From contig CAWDHW010000027.1 in NCBI GenBank assembly GCA_963802205.1, positions 36,553-100,552 on the forward strand: DNA of 64,000 bases, in the 5' to 3' direction. Under the pieces are notes generated by a model. The model made no database searches. It worked only from the letters and a program-made list of their open reading frames with translations, and was not told where the DNA came from. A program made the translations under genes and the position numbers. Position 1 is the first letter of the stretch; each line of letters starts with the position of its first letter. Positions 36,908-45,000 of this stretch are shown here, piece by piece. The DNA is from DYRB01 sp963802205 (lineage in GTDB: Bacteria > Pseudomonadota > Gammaproteobacteria > Chromatiales > Chromatiaceae).

Positions 36908-37105
36908 TTTCTGCTCCGCAGGGTTAAACAGCAGAGGAAGCGATACCTGAATCTTACACTGAGCGCGGAAACTCCGGATAGGGACTAGGACTCAGTCCTT
37001 GGCTGGGCCGACATGACCCATCGGGCCTCCTCATAGCGCCGGTTGGACGCCGCGCGGCGGAAACGGGCGGTCAACTGCGGTCGGCTCTGGAGACACAGGT
37101 TGGCT

Positions 37106-38918
37106 GCTTCAATCCGCGCCCGGCCAATTGGCCGGGCGATGCGCGCCACGACGAGGTGCGTGACGTTTCAATCCGCGCCCGGCCAATTGGCCGGGCGATG
37201 CCAGACCGGACGCCCGCATGTCACGTTTCAATCCGCGCCCGGCCAATTGGCCGGGCGATGCTGCCGCGCTGCTGGTCGCCTTCGAATACAGGTTTCAATC
37301 CGCGCCCGGCCAATTGGCCGGGCGATGCCCCATTCAACTGCACGCTACAAGGTGTTCAATCCGCGGCCATGGCTCAGCCGCGGACCGCAAATTACCGCAC
37401 CATGCGGTTTCAATCCGCGCCCGGCCAATTGGCCGGGCGATGCCGCTCGAGCAGTCGTGCCGTCGATCACGGCGTTTCAATCCGCGCCCGGCCAATTGGC
37501 CGGGCGATGCCCATCGTCCGTCAGCCGAGCGCATCACCGACGGTTTCAATCCGCGCCCGGCCAATTGGCCGGGCGATGCGCATCGGCACTCCGGCGGATG
37601 TCAACCGGACGTGTTTCAATCCGCGCCCGGCCAATTGGCCGGGCGATGCTCGCGATCGCTACGGCGCAGTAGCACGACGTTTCAATCCGCGCCCGGCCAA
37701 TTGGCCGGGCGATGCGCCAGCTGCACCGTCAGATCCAGGCGCTACGGTTTCAATCCGCGCCCGGCCAATTGGCCGGGCGATGCGATGCCTTGGCGTGATC
37801 GTAGCGCAGGCGACGTTTCAATCCGCGCCCGGCCAATTGGCCGGGCGATGCCCGAGCGGGCGAAGTCTTCGAGGTCGATTGTGTTTCAATCCGCGCCCGG
37901 CCAATTGGCCGGGCGATGCGCCGGGTTCGCGACGAGGTTTCATCGCGCCGCCAATTGCCGATGCGACGCTAGCGCTGCATGGCAGTTTCAATCCGCGCCC
38001 GGCCAATTGGCCGGGCGATGCTGTGCATCGCGGCACTCGGCGAGCCTTACGCATCGTTTCAATCCGCGCCCGGCCAATTGGCCGGGCGATGCCTGCGCAC
38101 GCCTGCGTAGCAGATGCGGACGCGTGCAGTTTCAATCCGCGCCCGGCCAATTGGCCGGGCGATGCCCGAGCCGCGGTGCAGAGCTGACAGTTTCAATCCG
38201 CGCCCGGCCAATTGGCCGGGCGATGCCGCAGGCTCAGGTCCGCCGGATCGTAGCGGTGTTTCAATCCGCGCCCGGCCAATTGGCCGGGCGATGCCGCTAC
38301 CGAGCCTGTCACGCGTCCGGCGTCTGCGTTTCAATCCGCGCCCGGCCAATTGGCCGGGCGATGCGGCGTCGCGATCCACCGGCATATGGCTCGCACTAGT
38401 GTTTCAATCCGCGCCCGGCCAATTGGCCGGGCGATGCGTGGCCACGGAGCGTTTCAATCCGCGCCCGGCCAATTGGCCGGGCGATGCGAACGCTCGACAC
38501 TCATGGTTTCAATCCGCGCCCGGCCAATTGGCCGGGCGATGCGCCGGTCGCGCGTACGTGCGGCGGATACATCGCAGTTTCAATCCGCGCCCGGCCAATT
38601 GGCCGGGCGATGCTGGGCTGCCGGCCACTGGGCGATGGCCAGCCGGCGTTTCAATCCGCGCCCGGCCAATTGGCCGGGCGATGCCGAGTCGTGCTGCAGC
38701 GGTTCACGCGCCCGGCTCGATGCCTGGGAAGTGCTGTTTCAATCCGCGCCCGGCCAATTGGCCGGGCGATGCTCATACAGAGCCGCTCCAGTGTGAAGGC
38801 ACCAATCAGTTTCAATCCGCGCCCGGCCAATTGGCCGGGCGATGCGCCGTACCGGATCGGCTACGCACGCGGACGCATCGAGTTTCAATCCGCGCCCGGC
38901 CAATTGGCCGGGCGATGC
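37106..38918 (-). CRISPR. Type I-C CRISPR array, 28 recognisable repeats plus one fragment
   Basis: The repeat is 37 nt. On the plus strand it starts GTTTCAATCC, then a perfect 22-nt palindrome CGCCCGGCCAATTGG... to CGGGCG, then ATGC. On the transcribed minus strand it ends GGATTGAAAC, giving the 11-nt 5' handle typical of I-C. Twenty-five copies are exact, the first (37106) has one change, and two are decayed (37353-37389, 37937-37964). A 23-nt repeat fragment lies inside the 51-nt interval at 38685-38735. Spacers range from 13 to 36 nt. Those nearest the leader are 36 and 36; those at the far end are 30, 23 and 22. Apparent proteins across this region are repeat translations and not genes. 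Confidence 0.98.
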
Positions 38919-39098
38919 TGCCGCGCCGCTAACGCGTTGTTTTGGCACTGGAGTATGGGTAGTCTGCGCGAACCTCCTCTGCCAGGCAAGCTGCGGCGGT
39001 AGGCAAGGCCAGGCCAGGTCTGTCAGACGATGAGAATTCAGTGGGTTGGCGGCTGCGCGAAAGGGTAGGGGTCTTGGGGGTCGCTTGGGGTTCGCGCA
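38919..39098 (-). promoter_or_regulatory. CRISPR leader between cas2 and the array
   Basis: The 180 bases after the cas2 stop lead into the first repeat on the minus strand. They contain a locally AT-richer piece near the array (CCAAAACAACGCGTTAG in minus orientation) and GGTTCGCGCAGACT. Location, orientation and the intact adjacent repeats identify it as the leader end, where new spacers are added. The leader's promoter is not clearly visible to me. Confidence 0.65.
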
Positions 39099-39389
39099 TC
39101 ACACCACCAGCGGGCCGTCGAAGTCGATGGAACGGAAGGTGCCGTACTGCTTGATGCGTAACTCGTGCGGCTCAGTGAGGCGGTAAAAGCGCAGATTGTC
39201 CTCGTCGAGTTTGATTTCGCCGAGCAGGGCACGTTCCAGCGCCTCGAACTGCATGTCGTTGACCTGGCACTCAAAGACGGATTTCTGGACCCGTTGGCCG
39301 ACGCGCTCGCAGGCCTTTGCGACGCGGCGCAGGCGCCGCCGGCCCGCCGCGGTTTCTGTAGAGACGTCGTAGGTGGCGATGACGAGCAT
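39099..39389 (-). CDS. cas2: CRISPR-associated endonuclease Cas2
   Basis: This is a 96-residue ferredoxin-fold protein that forms the Cas1-Cas2 spacer integrase. It starts MLVIATYDVSTETAAGRRRL with the conserved aspartate, and ends with the QYGTFRSIDFDGPLVV segment typical of type I-C Cas2. ATG 39389 is chosen over an in-frame start 72 bases earlier. It is the last cas gene before the leader, 43 bases after cas1. Confidence 0.95.
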   Translation of the reverse strand: MLVIATYDVSTETAAGRRRLRRVAKACERVGQRVQKSVFECQVNDMQFEALERALLGEIKLDEDNLRFYRLTEPHELRIKQYGTFRSIDFDGPLVV

Positions 39390-39432
39390 CGGATGGGCCT
39401 CGGTTGGCAAAGTGGGGAGGTTCGCGCAGCAC

Positions 39433-40467
39433 TCACTTGGCGAGATAAGGAAGATAGCCATCCAGGTCGCCGCGGAGAGTCCTCGCCAGGATGCGCGCCT
39501 GGATGAACGGGAGGGTCGCGATGGGGACCTTGGTCTCCAGGGTGGGATGGGTGATCTCCTCCTGTTTGCGCTCCTGCCAGGCGGTCACCAGGGCGCGGCG
39601 GCCGGTCTCGTTGAGCATGACGGCGCCGCCCTCGCGCTCGTCGAAGTCGCGGGCGGTCAACTGGCCCCGATTGATGAGGGTAAGGGCGAAGCGGTCGGCC
39701 AGCACGGAGCGGAACTCTTCCTGGAGGTCCAGGGCGAGGGCGGCGCGACCCGGGCGGACGGCATGGAGAAAGCCGAGCTGAGGGTCGAGCCCGACGGCCT
39801 CCAGGCCGGAGCGGCAGTCGTTCATGAGCATGGCATAGAGGAAGGACAGCAGGGCGTTGAAGCGGTCCCGCGGCGGGCGCCGGGTGCGCCCGTCCAGGGC
39901 AAAGCTGCCCCGGGCCTGGGGTTTGACGATGCGATTGAGGGCGGCGAAGTAGCCGCGGGCGGCCTCGCCCTCGACGCCTCGCAAGGTGTCCAGGTCCGGC
40001 GCCGCGGGGACGGCACGCAGGGAGGCGGCGAGGTCATCCGCGGTGCGGGTCAGGGCCTGGGCCTCGGCCGGGTCGGCGGCCTCGCGGGCACCTCGTTGGA
40101 TGACGCTGCGGCTGTTGCGCAGTTTGCCGGCGATGAGGGCGCGGGCGATCCTCAGGGTCAGGTCAGGGTCCCCCGCCGCGCGATGCTGGGCCTGGCGCAG
40201 CAGGATGTTGCCCGACACCGGGCCCTCCAGGCGGGCCTTGAAGCGGCCGGAGTTGTCGAGCAGGACCAGGGACTTTCCCTCATCGGCCAGGCGGTGCATG
40301 AGGGCCGGGGAGACCAGCACGTTGCCGAAGCACACCAGGCTGCCGATGTGGTGGAGCGGGACGCGTAGCCGGGTCTCGCGCTCCACCTCGATGCGAATGG
40401 TGGTGTTGTCCAGGTGGGCGTACGCCTGGGGCGTCATGACGTAGAGGGTGTTTTGGATCTGGTACAT
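39433..40467 (-). CDS. cas1: CRISPR-associated integrase Cas1 (type I-C)
   Basis: This is a 344-residue metal-dependent integrase. The start MYQIQNTLYVMTPQAYAHLD is characteristic of type I-C Cas1. Metal ligands are visible in GVEGEAARGYFAAL (Glu), LGFLHAVRPGR (His) and ALDLQEEFRSV (Glu/Asp region). It is complete with no frame break. It lies between cas4 (71 bases away) and cas2. Confidence 0.97.
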   Translation of the reverse strand: MYQIQNTLYVMTPQAYAHLDNTTIRIEVERETRLRVPLHHIGSLVCFGNVLVSPALMHRLADEGKSLVLLDNSGRFKARLEGPVSGNILLRQAQHRAAGDPDLTLRIARALIAGKLRNSRSVIQRGAREAADPAEAQALTRTADDLAASLRAVPAAPDLDTLRGVEGEAARGYFAALNRIVKPQARGSFALDGRTRRPPRDRFNALLSFLYAMLMNDCRSGLEAVGLDPQLGFLHAVRPGRAALALDLQEEFRSVLADRFALTLINRGQLTARDFDEREGGAVMLNETGRRALVTAWQERKQEEITHPTLETKVPIATLPFIQARILARTLRGDLDGYLPYLAK

Positions 40468-40538
40468 GCCTGTTGCCTACTGGCGGTGGGTGATCCAGTC
40501 GGGGAGGGTCGATCGATCCGCGTGTGCCAGGATCGCCC

Positions 40539-41159
40539 TCAGTCTGTCGGATCGAAGAGCCTGACCAGTGCACTCCGGTAGGGTCCGGGGGCCGCGACCA
40601 CCGCCGGCTGGCAGATGTCGTGCAGGGAGCACTCGCGGCAGCGGGCGTCGTTGACCGGGGCCGGTAGGGCACAAGAGGCCAGCATGGCACGGATGGCCTG
40701 GGTGGTTTCCACCACCAGGCGGCGCAGGGCCTCGGTGATGGGCACCTCGCGCCGGCGATGGCTGGAGGCGTGGTAGATGGCGCCTTTCGCTACCGGCCGA
40801 CCGAGCATTTCCTCCAGGCACAGGGCCTGGGCGGCCAGTTGGAGATCATCATTTACCCGCTTCTTCTTGGGGCCGTGTTTGTATTCTACTGGGTAGATTT
40901 CCCCGTCCGGCCAGAACTCCACTACGTCGCACTTGCCGATGAGCCCGATCTGCTCGCTCCAAACCGGCAGGGCGTATGCCACGCGAGCGCCATCGCGGCC
41001 CGCGACGTGGGCGACCTTATCGACCTGCGCGTGTTCGGCATTGCCCCGGGCGGTGTGGATGTTCTGCTCGAACTCGGATTCGAGATAAATCAGTCCACAG
41101 CGCCGGGGACAGTAGGCGTATTGGTTGAGGGCGGAGAGATTGATCGGCTCGGCGTTCAT
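40539..41159 (-). CDS. cas4: CRISPR-associated exonuclease Cas4
   Basis: This is a 206-residue RecB-like nuclease that trims prespacers and defines PAM choice with Cas1-Cas2. The first iron-sulfur cysteine is in NQYAYCPRRCGLIY. The nuclease core has GKCDVVEFWPDGEIYPVEYKH (D and ExK). The three C-terminal cysteines are in CRECSLHDIC. Its ATG overlaps the stop of the DUF433 gene by 4 bases, so its translation is probably coupled to that gene and not to cas7c directly. Confidence 0.96.
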   Translation of the reverse strand: MNAEPINLSALNQYAYCPRRCGLIYLESEFEQNIHTARGNAEHAQVDKVAHVAGRDGARVAYALPVWSEQIGLIGKCDVVEFWPDGEIYPVEYKHGPKKKRVNDDLQLAAQALCLEEMLGRPVAKGAIYHASSHRRREVPITEALRRLVVETTQAIRAMLASCALPAPVNDARCRECSLHDICQPAVVAAPGPYRSALVRLFDPTD

Positions 41160-41392
41160 ACGGTCTGTTTGGGGCCAAGGTCGCGCCTTTGCCGAAGCAA
41201 CTCCGCTGCAAAGGCAAACGCCGCACGCAGATCGTCGTCCGAGACCCCTGGATCGCTTGAAGCCAGATCCTCAGGGGTCCACCCATCCGCAAGGCGTTCA
41301 AAGATGAGTTCGACCGCGATATTCGTTCCCCTAATGGCGGGCTTCCCAGCGAGAATCTGAGGGTCCAACGAAACTCGCTCGCGCCAGTTCAT
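41156..41392 (-). CDS. DUF433-family small protein embedded in the cas operon
   Basis: This is a 78-residue protein with the DUF433 signature VSLDPQILAGKPAIRGTNI followed by AVELIFERLADGWTPEDLAS. The C-terminal helix is AFAFAAELLRQRR. DUF433 is a small winged-helix-like domain. Elsewhere it is usually followed by a DUF5615 PIN-like toxin gene and is regarded as the antitoxin. No such gene is present here. Its ATG overlaps the cas7c stop (ATGA, 41389-41392) and its stop overlaps the cas4 start (ATGA, 41156-41159). Expression must follow the cas operon. Possible roles are operon regulator, anti-toxin-like safeguard or Cas-complex partner. None is demonstrated. Confidence 0.9.
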   Translation of the reverse strand: MNWRERVSLDPQILAGKPAIRGTNIAVELIFERLADGWTPEDLASSDPGVSDDDLRAAFAFAAELLRQRRDLGPKQTV

Positions 41393-42387
41393 TTCACGGC
41401 GTCCACTGTGGCCTGTCCGTCGATCATCAACTCGACCCCAGTGGGGAGACGCCCAGGATGGGTCGTCACCCTGTAGTCGGCGAAGGTGCGTGGGGATCCG
41501 ACCAGTCCCTCTTTGTGCGCAATCTCTATAACGGCACCGCCGATCTCGCGTCCAGGGGCGGAGAAGTCCAGCAGTCGCTGGGCAGGGGCGCACCCTAGCA
41601 TGGCCTGACGCACCCGTTGGACGGCGTCCGTGTCGGTACCGACGTGTTTGAAGACATAGAGCCCACGGCAGGACATGACGCCCTTGGAGGCGGAGCGGTC
41701 GTGGTCCCACATGTTGAGCAGGGCCTGCCAAAGGTTGGCCAGGTCCGTGTCGCTAAAGCCGGTGCCCTGGGCCAGGTGGGCGGAGATAAAGCCTTTGCAG
41801 GCGTAAAGACCGTATGGGATCAGGGCCTTGCGGCCCATGGTGCGGAGCTTGTCTTCCTCCTGGCGTTCTTCCCATGCCTCGTAATCGGCGACGGTGGTGG
41901 CGCCGGAGACCTTCTCGGCGACGGCCATGCGGGTGATGGAGGCGTCCATCGGGAGGATCGGGTCCAGGGAGCGAGAGAACGCGACCTGGACAGGGCCACG
42001 GACCTGGCCGGCGTTGGCGCCAGTGGACATAACGGCACCGAAGGTACGCACATCGAAGAACTCGTCACACATCCATTGCCGGGCGGCGTTGACCTGGGGG
42101 CGGTTCGCCCCGCCCGCCGGTGCACCGTTGGTCGCCACATGGGCAGCGGTGATGGGCTTGTTCAGGTTGGTGGCATGCTGCACGAAGATCGCATTGGGCC
42201 GGACATTGTCGAAGGCGGTCTGGATGTAGTTGCGTACCCGGCGCTTGATGGCGACATCGGACACCAGGCCGTGCATGTCTTCGGGGTCGATGCGGGGACT
42301 GTTGCCGGCGTCCGGGTCGCCGTTGGGATTGCCGTTCTCGCAGTCGAAGAGGTACAGGAACTCGTAGCGGTTCTGGATGGCTGTCAT
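41389..42387 (-). CDS. cas7c: Type I-C Cascade backbone protein Cas7c (Csd2)
   Basis: This is a 332-residue protein forming the crRNA-binding helical backbone of the I-C complex. The Csd2 signature LYLFDCENGNPNGDPDAGNS is at the N-terminus. DEFFDVRTFGAVMSTGANAG, with GPVQVAFSRSLDPI, follows. The start is ATG 42387, overlapping the cas8c stop by 4 bases. The longer frame to 42561 is out of context. The stop overlaps the DUF433 start. Confidence 0.96.
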   Translation of the reverse strand: MTAIQNRYEFLYLFDCENGNPNGDPDAGNSPRIDPEDMHGLVSDVAIKRRVRNYIQTAFDNVRPNAIFVQHATNLNKPITAAHVATNGAPAGGANRPQVNAARQWMCDEFFDVRTFGAVMSTGANAGQVRGPVQVAFSRSLDPILPMDASITRMAVAEKVSGATTVADYEAWEERQEEDKLRTMGRKALIPYGLYACKGFISAHLAQGTGFSDTDLANLWQALLNMWDHDRSASKGVMSCRGLYVFKHVGTDTDAVQRVRQAMLGCAPAQRLLDFSAPGREIGGAVIEIAHKEGLVGSPRTFADYRVTTHPGRLPTGVELMIDGQATVDAVK

Positions 42388-44165
42388 GGTTGCTCTCCCT
42401 GGTCGGGCGTGGGTTCTGTGGTCTTGTTGCCGCCCCGCAGGGCGGCGAGTTGCTGGTAGTAGCCGAGGGCGAAGAGCCCCTGGCCTTCGAGGTCGAGGAT
42501 ACGGGGGGCGCCGTCGCCGAGGTGGCTCATGACCTCGGCGATCTGGTTCTCGAACCACCACGCCAGTTTTGGCTCCAGCTTGGACAGGTGATTGCGGGCA
42601 TTGGCGGCCAGGGGCCCGACTCTGAGGCCCGGGGTCTGACTCATGGCGGCGTAGTAGCGTTGGACGACGCCGGCCCCCACGTCGCCCAGGGCCGCCCTTT
42701 GCAGGTTGGCGAAGATGGCCAGGAGCCGCCCGCAGTGATAGGCGGGTGCCGGGTGTTCAGGGTTGAGTTGCGGGGTCATGGACGGGTCACCTCCAGGTGT
42801 CAGTCGAACGAAGTAGGCGCGCAGCAGGCCCATGCGGGCGTGGTTGAAGGGCGGTTGGTCCTTGTCCACCAGGTCGGCACGGAAGCGGGCCAGTGCCTGG
42901 GCCATCAGGGATTGGGGGATGGGTAGGCCGGTGAGGGCCGAGCGCCAGAGGGTGGCGGCGGTCGGGGCCGGCAGATCTTTCAATTCCCGCACCAGGGCCC
43001 CGCAGACGGCCATGAATTTGGGGTTCTGGGCGAGCCTGAGCCCATCGCGGGCGATGATCGAGAGGTCGGCGAACCAGCGCTCGATGTGACCGGCCAAGTC
43101 CTCGAAGCCACCCTCCATCCAGTCCCGGACCATCACCCTCCCAGCGGCACCGGAGAGGGTCAGGGCGTAATAGCGGTTGGTGCCGAGGTCCGGGCGCTCG
43201 CCGCTGCGGATGGCGTCGAGCAGGCGGCGTACGGCGAGCAAGGCGGCGGCCTCGGTCATGTCCTCGGAGTCCATGCCCATCAGAAAGGCCAGCGGATCGT
43301 CCTCGGGTGGCAGGGTGTCCTTGTACCAGTGGACTACCAGGGCGTTGGCGAGCTTTCGGCTGTGGTTTCGGATCAGGTCATTGAGGCCATCCACATAGTG
43401 CTGGGCGGCCGCCTCGGACATGGCCGCGTTGGCGGACTGTTCGAGCCCGAAGGAGCTGAAGGCGGCCTTGTCGAAGCCGACCATGACGTCGCCCATAGCC
43501 AGGCCGCCGACCCCGGAGAGACCGGTAATCTTGGGCTGGGTGGCCAGTGGTCGGGTCGTCGATCCGGTCAGGAGGCAGACCATGCCTTTGGGGTCGGCCG
43601 CCGCGTCACCCAGGTCCAGGGTGGGGTTCACGGGGGCGGATGTGCCGCCGATGTCGGCGCGGCGCCAGGAACGCCACCAATCCTGGACCGCTGGGGCCAG
43701 ACGCGGGTCCTGGCCGTCAATGTGCCAGACCACCCAGTCCGTAGGTTTGGCCCTGGCCGCCCCAAGCGCAGCCCTGACCTCGGCGAGGCACTGAGGATCG
43801 CGCAGGGCCGCGGCCAGTGCGGCGAGTTGGGGGATCGCCTCGCCGGCCCGCCCGATCAGGTCGGCGTAATACCCATGCCGCACCTGGCCGCTGGCGATCT
43901 TCCTTGCGTCCTCGTTGGCTTTGAACATGAGTGCGGCGGTCTGGGCGGTCTCGATCAGGAAGTGGGACTTGCCCCCGGCATTCATGCCGTGCATGTCAGG
44001 GCAGCGGGACAGGTCGGCCCCGCGCCTGCCGTCCCCCAGGGGGATAACACTGACGAAACCCCCAGCACTGGTCAGTTCGATGGACCAGCGCACCTCGCGG
44101 GACTTGAAGCCCGGCTCGGAATCAGTGAGGCGAGCGGCGGCATAGGCCGCCAGTTGCTGCAACAT
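42384..44165 (-). CDS. cas8c: Type I-C Cascade large subunit Cas8c (Csd1)
   Basis: This is a 593-residue protein matching Csd1/Cas8c in length and layout. An N-terminal beta-rich part has GMNAGGKSHFLIETAQTAALMF and the C-terminus reads KLEPKLAWWFENQIAEVMSHLG. Cas8c recognises the PAM and recruits Cas3. In I-C an internal start within this gene makes a separate Cas11c subunit. The C-terminal third here is a candidate for that product, though I cannot see a decisive internal ribosome site. It starts 3 bases after cas5c. Confidence 0.95.
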   Translation of the reverse strand: MLQQLAAYAAARLTDSEPGFKSREVRWSIELTSAGGFVSVIPLGDGRRGADLSRCPDMHGMNAGGKSHFLIETAQTAALMFKANEDARKIASGQVRHGYYADLIGRAGEAIPQLAALAAALRDPQCLAEVRAALGAARAKPTDWVVWHIDGQDPRLAPAVQDWWRSWRRADIGGTSAPVNPTLDLGDAAADPKGMVCLLTGSTTRPLATQPKITGLSGVGGLAMGDVMVGFDKAAFSSFGLEQSANAAMSEAAAQHYVDGLNDLIRNHSRKLANALVVHWYKDTLPPEDDPLAFLMGMDSEDMTEAAALLAVRRLLDAIRSGERPDLGTNRYYALTLSGAAGRVMVRDWMEGGFEDLAGHIERWFADLSIIARDGLRLAQNPKFMAVCGALVRELKDLPAPTAATLWRSALTGLPIPQSLMAQALARFRADLVDKDQPPFNHARMGLLRAYFVRLTPGGDPSMTPQLNPEHPAPAYHCGRLLAIFANLQRAALGDVGAGVVQRYYAAMSQTPGLRVGPLAANARNHLSKLEPKLAWWFENQIAEVMSHLGDGAPRILDLEGQGLFALGYYQQLAALRGGNKTTEPTPDQGEQP

Positions 44166-44167
44166 TA

Positions 44168-44932
44168 TCAGGCCCTCCCAGGTCGTTTGACGGCGGGGCT
44201 GTCGAAGGCTGGGACTTCCAACACACCGTTTTTCACGGTGGCATCGAACAGGGTGATGAAGGGGCCGCCCAGGTCCCGTACCGAATCCCGGGAGAGGTCG
44301 AACACGTCATAGAGCATGAGACCCAATGCCTGGTCGAGGGGAAATCGCCGCGCCTGGTTCGCCTCGGGATCGGGGATGTAGTCGAAGAAGGCAGGGAACT
44401 CCCGGCAGCCAAGATAGGGCTGTTGGAAACACTTGCCCTGCCTGGCGCGGCGCACGAAGCAGGCGTTGAGCTTGGCGGCGTCCGCGGCGAAGGCCGGCTT
44501 GGGGACTATGCGGGCGCTGAGGCGGTAGCGGACGTTCTTCAGGGCCATGGTCTGGCGCTGGGTGCGTCCCTTCTGGTCCGTTCCCAGTTCGTCCTTGCTG
44601 CCGTCCGCCCATAGGGGCTCCGGGTTGGCGGCACCGGACATCCAGCGGTTGAGAATGGCGGTGCCGGGGACCCGGTCCTTGACCTCATTGCGCCGCAGGG
44701 CGATGTAGCGCGGCGGCTCCAACACCTCGATCCGCGTGACCTGCCAGTAGAAGTACGGCCGCACGACGCTCTCCCTGCCGCGCTGTTCCCTCTTACCGTC
44801 CCAGTAAATGGCGTCGAAGATGCCGCGGGCGGCGGACGGGGTGATGACGGGGTAGGAGAAGCGCTCCACCTTCATCTCCGGGCGTGTGAAGCAGGCGAGG
44901 TCGCCCCAGACCTCAAGGGTGTGTGTTGTCAT
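44168..44932 (-). CDS. cas5c: Cas5c (Cas5d), pre-crRNA processing endoribonuclease
   Basis: This is a 254-residue protein. In I-C systems Cas5c replaces Cas6 and cuts the repeat hairpin. The N-terminus THTLEVWGDLACFTRPEMK and VERFSYPVITPSAARGIFDA are strong family motifs. The C-terminal part includes YLGCREFPAFFDYI. ATG 44932 has an AGGAGG ribosome site 8 bases upstream. The longer GTG frame overlapping the cas3 end lacks one. Its target here is a repeat with an unusually long 9-bp stem. Confidence 0.95.
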   Translation of the reverse strand: MTTHTLEVWGDLACFTRPEMKVERFSYPVITPSAARGIFDAIYWDGKREQRGRESVVRPYFYWQVTRIEVLEPPRYIALRRNEVKDRVPGTAILNRWMSGAANPEPLWADGSKDELGTDQKGRTQRQTMALKNVRYRLSARIVPKPAFAADAAKLNACFVRRARQGKCFQQPYLGCREFPAFFDYIPDPEANQARRFPLDQALGLMLYDVFDLSRDSVRDLGGPFITLFDATVKNGVLEVPAFDSPAVKRPGRA

Positions 44933-45000
44933 GGGTCGTCCTCCTGAGTGGCAGTTGGTTCCGTCGCCTCGGTCGTTGGGTCGTAGGGTGGATCTTGGTG

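Noticed and set aside
37106..38918. Self-targeting or phage-matching spacers
   Set aside because: By eye I found no spacer match within the window, and database matching could not be done, so no claim is made.
37043..39002. Several open frames of 60-390 codons across the CRISPR array
   Set aside because: They are translations of the repeat (recurring NPRPANWPGD, IRARPIGRAM, SAPGQLAGRC in three frames) and have no gene-like starts.
41156..41392. Ordinary DUF433-DUF5615 toxin-antitoxin pair inserted in cas genes
   Set aside because: No PIN-like partner gene is present. The next gene is clearly cas4 with a 4-bp overlap.
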